A program made the translations under genes and the position numbers. Positions 54,138 through 64,000 of a stretch of DNA of 64,000 bases are shown here, one piece after another. This stretch comes from Heterohyrax brucei (taxonomy: Eukaryota > Chordata > Mammalia > Hyracoidea > Procaviidae), in assembly GCA_028571685.1 (NCBI GenBank), contig CM053140.1, positions 59,464,201 through 59,528,200 on the forward strand. Direction: 5' to 3'. Within the stretch, counting starts at the first letter, position 1. The number at the start of each line of letters is the position of its first letter. The notes under the pieces are model-generated. The model was given only the letters and a program-made list of their open reading frames with translations. It searched no databases and had not been told where the DNA came from.

Positions 54138-54916
54138 AGATATAAAACATGTCTGCTAATACACTTCAGTGAGTGACAGCTATTTTTTTAGTAACACAAA
54201 CTCAGCTCCTAGTTTAAGATCACTCTTGACTATATTGGTCAACCTAAATCAACCACTTATAAAATAGCTTTTTGATGTATAAACTCCAAAGTTGACTTGA
54301 ATAGCTTATAGTTAATACATTTGATGTAGTAATATACAGAAATCCAGAAGATGAGGGAAATGAAACCCTAATAGTTAAATAAATGATGTCATCAGGCCTC
54401 ATTCTCTTTTAATTCTTAACTGTCTGGTCTTCACTTTGGCCCCACAGCTATGTGCCCTTCCAGCTCCAAGTCCATAGAAAGATCCAGAATTCAAGCCTCA
54501 TTGGCTTTGACTGAGTCCTATGTCTGTTACTGAACAAATCACTGCAGCCAAAGCTGTGATTGGCCATCCCTGGAATTCTTCCCACTCCTCGTTCTGAGGG
54601 CAGAGTGATTTCCTTAAGACTCTTGTGGACTGAGAGGGCTAGTTGTTGTCAGAGGCTCATCCTGGACGCTCAGTGGGCAGAACCATCACATGTCTTAATG
54701 GGGTGGGGTCAGAGATGGGTGCAGAAGCTGCCTCCTCACCAGTACCCTTTTTGGGTCAGTGTACCCTACATCCATCCTCTAGCTATGAGGAGTATTAACC
54801 TCTGCTGAAGGGACCTAACAGCAAACAAAGTTTGAAAAGGCTGAGAGGTTACCTTCTCCCTACATGGTAAATTCTAGTTAATGATTGACTAAAAAGAAAA
54901 TGGAAGAAAACAGTTA
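54138..54916. other. Unassigned sequence
   Basis: No gene or repeat recognised. The 82-codon frame at 54560-54808 has no similarity. Confidence 0.4.
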
Positions 54917-56283
54917 TCTAGTTTACTTCAACTCACGTCAGTCCCAATTTGTGTGAGAGTAGAACTGTGCCCCACAGAGTTTTTAAGGACTAATTTTTCA
55001 GAAGTACATTGCCAGGTCTTTTTTCAGTTTTCTTATTATGATTGAATGAAAATGTACGTTCCCGTATAAATTCACATGCTCACCTATATGCAGCTCTCAC
55101 TGCTCCCCCTGTCCTGTGACACAGCACACCCCTCCTCTCTGCTCCATACATGTCCTATCCTCCCAACAGTCTCCTATCCCCTCCTCTCCACCCACTCCGC
55201 TTTCTCCAGCATGACATCCTATAGATGCAGAGAATCATAAAATTCCCACAAGATACAGTCACTCTGCGTCACCAAGTCCAATCCATTGCTGTCGGAAAAG
55301 TTGACCTTCATTATGGTTCATGGACACGGGCAGCATCAGGGCCAGGGGACATGCTCCCAGGGGAACTCTGAAGCCCCCGGACCATCAATTGTGGTTTTTT
55401 TACTGGAGATCTCAGGGTGCACCCCTATTAATTCTCTTGCTGCCAGTGAGACTCCACTTTGTGAGCTCCATTGTGGCTATCACTGGTGGTGGCCGGGCAC
55501 CATTTGGTTCTTCTGGTCACGAGTTGGGTCTCTCTGACTTCTGGGTTCTCTTTTCCCCATGTCGTTCTTGTCCTCGGTGGTCATCCATTCCTGTTGAGTT
55601 GGGACCATTCGCTGTACCCTCAGATGGCAGCTTTCGAAACCACAGACGCCACTCACCAATGAGGGGTGCAGAGAATCATCATTAGTAAAATGCTAGCTGT
55701 GCCCATTGGCCTCGATTTCGCCTGAGAGCATGGTCCCTGGCCCCCACCCCAGCTACTCTGTCTTTGTAATATTAGGTTAAGATGAGAGGAGTACTCAAAT
55801 TGTGTTGAAGTCCAGTTATTATTGATCTTCTTTCTAATGTGTGCTGTCACCGATTTCCCCCAACCAGATTTCCATTAGCTATCTAATCTAAACCCACTTG
55901 CCCTCACCCTCCCTCCCTCCCCACCCTTGCGCACTTCAGTGTTTTTAAGTTCTTATCGTAGAGGTCTCATGCAGTATTTGTCCTTTTGTTGCTGACTACT
56001 TTCACTCAGCATAATGTCTTCCAGTTGAAACCAGGTTAAGAGATGTTTTCTGCAATTATCGTTGTTCTTTACCATTGCGTAGTGCTCCGTTGAGTATATA
56101 TACCATAGTTTACCTATCCATTTCTCTGTTATTGGGCATACGGGTTGATTCCATCTTTTTGCTGTTGTGGGCTGTGCTGCAGTGAACATTCATGTGCATG
56201 CATGGCCTTTTTTCTGAGGTGCCTCTGGGTGGACTTGAATCCCAACTTTTTGGTTAGCAGCTGAGCACCACACAGGGACTCCA
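54917..56283 (-). repeat. AfroSINE split by an L1
   Basis: The tail part is at 54917-55025 ('ctgtgccccacagagttttt', 'gaagtacattgccaggtc') and the head at 56204-56283 ('gtgcctctgggtggacttga', 'ctttttggttagcagctg'). They are contiguous in the SINE and are separated by the L1 at 55026-56203. Confidence 0.85.
55026..56203 (-). mobile_element. 5'-truncated L1, ORF2 end plus 3' UTR
   Basis: Minus-oriented copy of the same L1 subfamily as 9756-11201. Its 3' end is on the left ('tcttattatgattgaatg') and ORF2 C-terminal sequence at the right end; the minus frame 55953-56189 includes the ORF2-end context. Flanked by 'ggycttttttc' (55015-55025 and 56204-56214). Inserted in an AfroSINE, so later than that SINE. 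Confidence 0.9.
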
Positions 56284-57350
56284 AGTGACTGATAAAGAGG
56301 TTACAAAATTCCAGTCTTGTTGTCATGACGTAGGACAACCATGTGCTGCCATACACACTCCAGAGTTCCCTGTGGGCTCCTTCTGGGGCTGGACCCAAAT
56401 GAGAGCACATCCTTGGCTGGCCTGTCTCCTGCCACACCCCGCTTCCTCACTTCCCTTCTCATGTGGGCTCCCCTCAGTACATCACTTGCGTATGAGTCCC
56501 CATCTTTGGCTCCACTTCAAGGGAACCTGATTTGGACTGAGCCCCTGTCTAGAGCAGACTTCATACACATGATTGTCATATGTAGACTTTCTCTGCTGAA
56601 TTAAATTCATCTCCACGTGGGGTTGTGGTAGGGGGTCACTTCTAAAACAACACCACATTGCTATCATGGAATCTTTCAAACTCAGACTTTGCTGTTAATT
56701 CATCAAATTCTCCCTGCAATTACTCTGTGTCCCCATGAAATCCACCCTCTCTAAGTAATTTCCATGTCTCTCTCATATATAAGTTTGATTAACAAAAGGT
56801 TATAAACAAGTCTCCCCTCAAAAAGGAAAACTAACATCTCCCCAGGGCAGCCACAGTCTATTGGCAGATGGCAAGTTATTTTGCACCAGGATTTTTTTTT
56901 TAAATAAAGAATTACTAAGCTAATTAATACATATTTCTTGCCGTCTTCAGGCTTTGGCTTACAATGGGAGTCTCTGCCCCACAGTGGATTGGTTGCCACA
57001 CTTTAATACAAGGTCTGTCTCAGAAAGTACAGTTCATTAACAGACTTACAGGAGAGGGAAAGTGGCAAAGTCCCACTAAGAAGATTGTTTTGCATTTCTC
57101 TTTTAATTACACAGTTATGCCCTGGACCAAAGCTCTGTGACAGTTGGGGGGAAACTCCCAACATCTCATCTGTTCCAGATGCAAATGCAGTTAATATGGG
57201 AGAAGATGGCTGTGAGGATGGGGCTGCATGCTAACAGAGGCTGTGCCATCTCCTCTTCAGAGCTGCCTTTGTGGCTGGGAGGCTTGGGCGCCAGAGCTCT
57301 GGTGTTATCAGGGAGTGCTGGCACAGGGCAGGGTCATTCTGCTCATGTGT
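56284..57350. other. Unassigned, AT-rich in part
   Basis: Unique-looking DNA. The 56880-56940 and 57080-57120 parts are AT-rich with 'taagctaattaatac' and 'ctcttttaattacacag'. No coding evidence. Confidence 0.4.
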
Positions 57351-57352
57351 AG

Positions 57353-57536
57353 CTGTTGTTGTGTGCTGTCAATTTGATGCCGACTCTTAATGACTCTATA
57401 TGACAGAGGAAAACTTCACCATAGAGTTTTCTAGGTTGTAATATTTATGGAGTAGATCACCAGTGGAGCCTCTGATGGATTTGAAATGCCCATCACTGTG
57501 CTGTCAGCTGAGCTCTTAATCATCGTGGCACCAGAA
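57353..57536 (-). repeat. AfroSINE, long form
   Basis: Minus-oriented ('ttgttgtgtgctgtcaattt', 'gttttctaggttgtaatatt', 'taatcatcgtggcacca'). Confidence 0.85.
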
Positions 57537-57553
57537 ACTCTTACTCTGCTCAT

Positions 57554-57735
57554 GTTGTTCTTATTGTTAGGTGCTGTTGTGTCAGTTCTGACTCACAGTG
57601 ACACTATGTACAATGGAAAGAAACACTGTCCAATCCTATGCCATGCTCATAATCATTGTTATGCTTGAGCCTGTTGCAGCCACTGTGTCAGTTCATCCAG
57701 CTGTGGGTCTTTCTCTTTTTCAGTGACCCTCTACA
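57554..57735 (-). mobile_element. RTE 3' end fragment
   Basis: 'ttattgttaggtgctgttgt', 'gactcacagtgacactatgt', 'gcagccactgtgtcagttca': complement of the RTE 3' terminus, as at 38.4 and 18.9 kb. Lies back to back with the SINE at 57353. Confidence 0.9.
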
Positions 57736-57794
57736 TTATTGCAATAACTTGGGATTTGGGTCAGGACAGGCTTGGTCTTCTATTAAGCTACTGA

Positions 57795-58200
57795 TTCTTT
57801 GATACCCGCTGTGTATTAGGTGCTTTACATACGTTTCTAATTTAAACGTTATCATGTTCTGCTTTACAGGCCTATTTTACATGGAAACCAAAGCACACAT
57901 GTGTGCTGGGCACTGGGCTAGATAAAGAGAAGGTAGGTGATGGACACTTTACAGCTGTTAAATGGAGACTCATTTGATAGATGACTGGCAGGATTTTCCT
58001 AAGACACTCCAGGTAGAGCTGGAATTTGAAGCCAGACTTGTGCTCTCTGAATTTCCTCCTATTTCTACTCACTCCTTTTGCTATCTGGTGATCTTTCCTG
58101 GGCCTCAGTTTCCTCATCTGTGAAATGGGCCCAGAGACCAGACAGGACGAGCTTGAAAGTCATTTTAGGGTTTGGAGTACTGTATTTTAAAGAAGGTAGG
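57795..58200. repeat. MIR fragments
   Basis: A minus MIR at about 57800-58060 ('ctgtgtattaggtgctttac') and a plus MIR end at 58080-58200 ('ctcagtttcctcatctgtga'). Confidence 0.6.
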
Positions 58201-59380
58201 GAGCCTGGTATAAAGGATGTGGCAGCAGGGGCTCCATGGTCTAGGAACAAGCAGCCTCCTACCTCCAGCACTGGGATTAGGGTACAGGTATGGAGAGAAA
58301 AAATCTCCTCTGCCAGGTCAACAGAACTCAGGCCTCACCAACTTAGAGAAAGTTTCTTGGGAGATGCTATTGCCTCTTGGTCCCTTCTCCATTGCAGCAG
58401 CTTCAGCCGCCCAATCACCCTGTTCAGAAGCTTCTGACTTTGGGATTGAAGGAGGAGCTGCTGGAAGTGTGTCCAAGACAACCGATGTGGTCCATACCCC
58501 TCCAGAATCCCTCCCTGCCTAGTCCTCTATCTCTCCCCGGCCTGGGATCAAATGTGTTTAAAGAGAACCCATACCTGAACCCGGCAGGAGAGTGAATGCT
58601 CAGAGCTCATGGACCACGCACAGATTAAACAGTAGAATGCTGCTAGGGCTTACCAAGTAGAACAGGGTGAGTCTATCATGAAAAACCAAACAGACATGAA
58701 ATAAAAGTAGCCCCTAGCTTCCTGTCCCCAAGCTGTTTATACTAGGGGAGACTCACCAGAAAATTCTACTCAGCAAAGCCTGCACCCCATTCTTTGTAAC
58801 TGATATGACAAGAAACAACACCAACAGCCATGTGCTTGGCTGGGAGCAGGTCCTCAGAGATGAGACGTGTCCTTGTGGACTGTGTCACAGGGGGCTTCAG
58901 GACCGATTTATCCGACTCAGCACACGGAGGTGAGGGCAAGGCAGCCTGAGATGCTTCATGCTAATTGTCATGATATATGCTGCTGAGGGGGTCCCAGCAG
59001 CAGCAGCAGCAGGGATGGTGGACTGGAGGTGCTGTCCTCTCGTTTCTCCAAGCTGAAGGAGAAAAGGCAGCTTGCCAAGGGCATCAAGTATGAAGGCGCA
59101 GCAGGCTGGAGGTGGTGGAGGTAGAGAACACTGGGATAGTTGGTTCACTCTGAGGGTCTGGGTACAGGCAGGGAGAGGTGGGGGTGAGGATGAAGGTGGA
59201 AGGGTTGGAATCAAGGACTCCCATTAACTCCGCATTCTACTGTTGAGAAGAAGTTGGTTACAATCAGCCCAGAGTCCTCCAACAGAGGCTGAAGTGTGAG
59301 AAGAGGAGGTCTTACAGCCTTGCTTCTTTTATGTCATCAGTGGGTTTTCAAGCCTCTCTCAGTTTCACTCAGAGCGTCTG
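58201..59380. other. Unassigned, with a short (CAG)6
   Basis: Unique-looking GC-richer DNA. A perfect (CAG)6 lies at 58995-59012. Frames up to 119 codons have no recognisable similarity. Confidence 0.4.
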
Positions 59381-59419
59381 AGATGCTGAGAATCTTGGAG
59401 CGAGAGTCTTTCATAGGAT

Positions 59420-59680
59420 ATTTCAGTCATGGAATCTCAGCAACTTGCCCCTTTCACAGAATCCTAGAATTATAAGATCGTAGAATCATTTATGGACTCA
59501 GAGGCTCAAAGACCTTCAGAATTATGGAATCTCTCAATAATTTAGAGTCACATCTACAATTTATTCCACAATTGAAAAACCAAACCTATTGCTGTGGCGC
59601 TGATTCTGGGTTATAGCTCATTAAACTCTTGGAATTATGGAATTCATTCAGAGAAATGCAGTGTTTAAATAGAAATCTAG
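59420..59680. repeat. Degenerate 'agaatt/ggaatc' repeat with a SINE tail
   Basis: Recurrent 'catggaatctc', 'agaatcctagaattataaga', 'cagaattatggaatctctc' and 'ggaattatggaattc' units. A truncated minus AfroSINE tail is inserted at 59572-59620 ('aaccaaacctattgctgtgg'). Confidence 0.5.
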
Positions 59681-60199
59681 GAATCAGGATATTAGTACAG
59701 CAGATGGTCTTAGTCCAACTCCCTGTTCTGTAATAACTTGAGCTCTTCTAGGGACAGGGATCTCGCCACCTCCCAGGGCAACCTGTGCAAGTGCTGGGCA
59801 CATCTGGTTGTTGAGGCTGATCTGAAACCTGCTCCATGTGACCCACTCACCCTCCCCACATGAGCTGCTGAATATATAGAGATCAGAACCAACCCCCAGC
59901 ATGGAGACCTAAAATAGCCAAGCCCAGGGTAAAGTCTGGCATCAGGACACAGGGGTGCAGTGGGACTGCTCAGCTCGTCTGACCTTCAGTTCGCTGTTCA
60001 CTCTTCACCAAGTGAGTCAGAGATGAGTCCAGTCTGCTCCTTATCTTGCCTCGGGGGGGAGGGGACTGGTCAGGGACAGAGGCAGGTGTGGGGAGACAGA
60101 GGAAGGAGTGAGAAACAGCCATGAGGAAGGGATGTTGGGTTTTATACTGAGGATTGAGGAAAAGGAGCAATGCTCTTTTCATGAGTCAGGAGGTGAGAG

Positions 60200-60420
60200 G
60201 GTGGGGCAAAAGACTGGTCTGTGGGTCAGTGACTGATCAGTGCTATCCTAGCTCTGTCACTGATCATTGGATGACTGGGCAAGTTATTCAACATCTTGAG
60301 CCTCAGTTTCTCCATCTGTAAAATGGGATAGTGAAGCCCATGTTGTATGAGTGGTGACTGGGCTTGGTGGGATCCACTGAGAAGATGCAGTCACCTCCCT
60401 GCCCAGTCTGACTTCATGGC
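60200..60420 (+). repeat. MIR
   Basis: Plus-oriented MIR ('actgggcaagttattcaaca', 'ctcagtttctccatctgtaa'). Confidence 0.85.
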
Positions 60421-62285
60421 AGGAGGTGAAATGGGTAAACTCCCTTTCCACTCAGCCTCCTCTCTCCATCTGACCCTGGCGGATGAGCAGGGTTTCTCCA
60501 GATAAAGATGTGGGAAAGGCCATTCCAGGTCAGAGGAACAGCCTGTGAAAGGGGCTGGGAACACAAGCTGTGTGGAGTATTTGGAAAACAGCAGCTACTA
60601 TTCTTGGGGTGTGTGGGGTGATGCTAGAATAGTATGTGGGGTGTATGGGCCTGGAGGCCACTGTCCAGGACGATGGAATGAGGCCACTGGGAGCTGTGGA
60701 GGTCTAGGCGGCCTCCCGGGAGAGATGACCCCACCATCCTTGGGCCTGGTGACAGATGTGCAGCCACCAGGCCTCCAGGGACCTCTCCTCCCCTTCCTTC
60801 AGCTGGCCAGTCAGGAATGGGCAGAGAAGTTAAACAAATAGGAAACCACTGGAAACCATCATCGGTAAAGGTAAATCCTCCCAGCCAAGTACTAGCCTTC
60901 CGTCCCCACCATGAAATGAGTTGATGGTGAAGCCACACACCTGAGCGCTTGGTGCAATGTACACGACCATTGGAGCCTGCGTGCCGACAGTGAGTGCTGG
61001 TTTTATTAAACTTGCTTCCCATGTCAGCCAGTGGCACAGGAGGCCCAGTCCCCTGTTCAGTGGCACCACAGCACCGACCAGGAGCCCCGCTGGGGAAGCT
61101 ACGGAGTCCTGTCTGGAAGGTGCTGGATGGCAGCCCCGCCCCACCCCTGTGAGCTGTGTGCCATGGGGCTGGCCAGCTCCTCTCTGGCCTGCAAGTCCAG
61201 GTCAAAGTCGTTGGTGGCTGCTCTCGAAGTCATTGGTGACCACTCTTGCTGGCAGCAGCCCAGGTGGAATAACACCACCGGGCCAAGCAGTCCCTGCACT
61301 AAGCATGTGCTAGCCCAGCCTTTCTTTCTCCTGGTTCTTCACTTCTGCTCTCTCTCGCTTTCCTCTAGAGCTGCGCACGCACCTATTCCCTCGAGATGTA
61401 TTCTCCCATTGTGCCTGTGTCACTTCTCCAGTGCAGTCAGGGTTCCCGTGTCCAGAAAAGCGCAATCTGCCACTTTGTCCAGCGAGGCCTTGTCCAGCGA
61501 GTGGACAGACTCTTGGCCTGGCTCAGACTCTTGCCTTGGTTCCGAAAAACCAACGTCACTCCTGGGCCTGGGAAGCGGATGGGCAGTTTAAAGGACTTGA
61601 GTGTGACTCCATTTGGGCCTCATGGGCCTGGGATCCTGGGATCCCTGTCCCCACTCATTGGAACCCTGATCACTTGGGGACTCCACATAAAAGGGAGGGT
61701 GGGTTTCATCAACCCATCTTGGGGTGAAGCCCACTGCTTCTCAGTGGTTCTGTGTGACCTGCACCAGACTACCTGCCCTTGCTCTGCCTGGCAGCCCTTA
61801 CACCTCTGGGGAGGATGGTCTGAGCTCCCAAGAGGCTTTTGGCTAGGGAGGGTTCTGGCTCTGGGGCAGGTGCAAAGAGCAGAGGCCAGTGTCTACCCTG
61901 TGCCTCACGGTCCTGGTGTTATGGAGACAAGCTGCAATATGGCAAAAATTTGTTCTTCCAGAAAATTAAGCATTGGAGTTTTTTTCTCTTGAGCTTCTTG
62001 CTTCTGACCAGGAGGGGCTGACGGTGGGGTTGAATCCAGTTCAGGGTCAGGTCTATTGACCCAGGAGGTGATGAGATGGATCATTTTCAGGATCTATTCT
62101 GCTTTTTATGTAGTGAAGGGCATCCTGCAGCTAAGTGGCCACTGGTTGGCTGCACTAATTAATTGACTTTATTGCTTACACTTGAGGCCTTGGCATGCAA
62201 ATGTATGCAAACGACCAGAGGACAGGGTTGACTCCAAAGTGTAGTGAAGTCGGCTTGAGTTGGTTATTTGCTCAGGCCCAGGAGA
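60421..62285. other. Unassigned GC-rich region with long open frames
   Basis: Frames of 193 codons (60624-61205 minus), 186 (61031-61591 plus) and 198 (61396-61992 plus) overlap here. None shows a recognisable domain, and the composition (Pro/Gly/Leu/Ser-rich) fits chance openness in GC-rich DNA. The minus strand near 60995-61020 reads 'gcaagtttaataaaaccag', a polyadenylation-like signal, so an LTR is possible. Confidence 0.3.
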
Positions 62286-62289
62286 GTAG

Positions 62290-62450
62290 GAAGAAGTGAG
62301 TAGGGTCCCTGTAGGCACCCAGACCTGGGTTCAAATCATAGCCCCACCTCTTGATGCCAGGTATGATCTCAGGGCAAGTTTTTTCACCTTCAGGGCCTGC
62401 ATGTCTCCGTCTGTGAGGTGGGGACAGTGACACTGTCAACTGTGCAAGGT
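62290..62450 (+). repeat. MIR
   Basis: Plus-oriented MIR ('acctgggttcaaatcatagc', 'tctcagggcaagttttttca'). Confidence 0.8.
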
Positions 62451-62995
62451 GAAGGCAGGCCCAAGGAAGCAGAATCTCAATCAACTGAACATAAACCATT
62501 CTGCTGTAGGAAGTGTCCTACTGGAAGTTTCTAAATCACCCACTCTAGAGGCAGCAGGCAGCATAGTGCCATCCAGAGCACATCCTTGTTGAAAGGGACA
62601 CTATGATCTCACCTAATGAGTAGCACTGCTCCCTGATGGTGTCCTCATCTCCTTTTCTGTCCAATATAGTTTGTTTTATATGTGACCTTTGACAAATGCA
62701 GCCATCCCTCTGGAGTGGGATAAAATGTTGAAAAATGAATTCTTCATGCTGATGTCTGGAAGATTAACTCTATATAGTGGATATACGACACATGACTGCA
62801 AAAATCTGCCCACAACTATAAATTATGTTTGGAAAGCAAGGATGAGGTGGGCTCCAGTCTGGGCTGAGGCCACAGTAGGGAGCATGGTACCCAGGGAGAG
62901 GTAGGGGGCTGCCTGGATAAAGGATTCATTCACAAGCTTCTTTGAATCGGTAGGCTTGAACTGGATGTCCTTTGTAGAGTTTGCTGGCTGGGGGT
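62451..62995. other. Unassigned sequence
   Basis: No gene or repeat recognised. Confidence 0.4.
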
Positions 62996-62999
62996 AGTG

Positions 63000-63185
63000 G
63001 CAGACACTCACTGTGTACCTACTGTGCCCTAGGCCTGGTGTATTCTCCACCCCATCTGTCCAGGCACTGACCCCTGGCCTGCAATGCCACTTCCACACGT
63101 CTGGAGAGGAACTGAGCCTTGAACTTCAGACAGATGAACTGACTTCTCCCAGGTCAAACAGCTCTTAGGTGGCAGGAGGGGATTT
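63000..63185 (-). repeat. MIR
   Basis: Complement of MIR ('gtgtacctactgtgcccta', 'ccaggtcaaacagctctta'). Confidence 0.65.
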
Positions 63186-64000
63186 GAGATGTTGTCAAGG
63201 GGACCCTAGAGCGCTCGCTCTTCGGCCTCTGCAGAGACACACGAGGGGGTCTGGAACTGCAGGCATCATTGGTAGGATTTGCCATTGACCCGATCTGGGG
63301 CTGAGTTAGAGGTCCGAATTTCATCTTGCTGAAGTCAAGCATTTTCTTGCCAAGCACAGGACAGGGCATTTGGGCAAGGGGCAGAGTGGGACAAGTCCTG
63401 GGAGAAGGCCCATTGGTGTTCATGTAAGGATCATCTCTATTTCAGTCTCAGTCCCTCATCTGTAAAACTGAAATGATAGTCTCCTTCTCCCACACATACC
63501 CATGAGATGTGTGTGGGAGCCCCTGGCTCAGGAACAGTGTACAAAACTGTGTGTGTTCTCAGACACCAGCCCCCTTCCTACCTCACTCTCCTCTATTCTC
63601 ACTTTCCTCTGATGGGGCCCAGAGGCCAGCCCTAGCTCCAGGGCTTCCAGGCCCATCTAGGGTCAGTTGAATGTCTGGCCTTTCCTGGCCACTCTGGAGG
63701 TGGGGTAGGGGATGCTCACCACCATTCTGGAAGGACTCCCTGACACCCCACCTGCTCCTAACCTTCAGAAGAGTATTAATTAAAGACTTCCTCCAGGACT
63801 CACAGTTCCTGAAGTTCTGTGGTTAATTAGCACATTCTGTTAGTCCAGGAATCGCATAATGAGAACACAGCCTCCCAGCCCTGGCAAAGTGTGAAGGCTG
63901 TGGCGTCTGGCTTCTCCCTGCAAGACTAGCTATGTAATATGTGGGGCTAAGTGCAAACTGAATATATGAGACCCCTTGAACTGAGGCCCTGTTCAAAAAG
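63186..64000. other. Unassigned sequence with a MIR end and an AT-rich block
   Basis: MIR-like 63440-63540 ('ccctcatctgtaaaactgaa'). An AT-rich block at 63770-63850 has 'agtattaattaaagac' and 'gtggttaattagcac'. No coding evidence up to the window edge. Confidence 0.4.

Noticed and set aside
1-64000. CRISPR arrays, bacterial operons or phage-type systems
   Set aside because: The repeat content (AfroSINE, RTE, L1, MaLR, MIR, L2) and splice-type exons are those of a mammalian genome; no regularly spaced direct repeats of the CRISPR kind are present.

Overview
The window is mammalian nuclear DNA, almost certainly afrotherian and most likely elephant. About two dozen copies of a tRNA-derived SINE of the AfroSINE type are present (head ending in 'ggtcagcagttcaaatcc'-like B boxes, tail 'gctatgagtcggaattgactcgacggcaa' variants), together with RTE-class (BovB-related) LINEs whose 3' ends carry the same tail, a lineage-specific set of MaLR-type LTRs, and L1 3' ends with a shared private 3' UTR. 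Older pan-mammalian repeats (MIR, L2, ancient L1) lie underneath. No intact protein-coding gene, rRNA or tRNA gene was found; long open frames in the GC-rich parts are low-complexity or chance frames.

Layout. 1-5.6 kb: L1 3' UTR, an RTE fragment with an LTR inserted in it (5-bp target duplication), SINEs, and a LTR that hosts an internally deleted mariner. 6.4-8.2 kb: a 326-bp inverted duplication at about 99% identity, one arm sitting inside an RTE relic. 9.7-12.5 kb: RTE interrupted by a young L1. 12.6-15.2 kb: L2 and LTRs. 16.4-22.8 kb: a class I endogenous retrovirus remnant (integrase end, envelope pieces, polypurine tract, 3' LTR) broken open by an LTR and by a 2.9-kb RTE that itself carries a further LTR and an L1. 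24-26.6 kb: L2, MIR and LTR stack. 28.5-31.6 kb: SINE, second mariner and three decayed minus-strand exons of a PTPRU-like receptor tyrosine phosphatase. 33.5-42.2 kb: ancient L1 with SINE, RTE and LTR insertions. 42.2-50 kb: mostly unique sequence with MIRs and CA/GA simple repeats. 50.3-56.3 kb: L2, ancient L1 5' part, LTR, L1 inserted in a SINE. 56.3-64 kb: mostly unique, GC-richer, with MIRs.

Biologically the window reads as intergenic or intronic DNA. The main non-repeat gene content is the PTPRU-like unprocessed pseudogene on the minus strand, in which catalytic-domain exons are missing and in-frame stops are present. The nested insertions give a clear relative chronology: retrovirus and ancient L1 first, RTE next, then MaLR LTRs, SINEs and young L1s. 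All family names rest on sequence recognition by eye; no database search was run.
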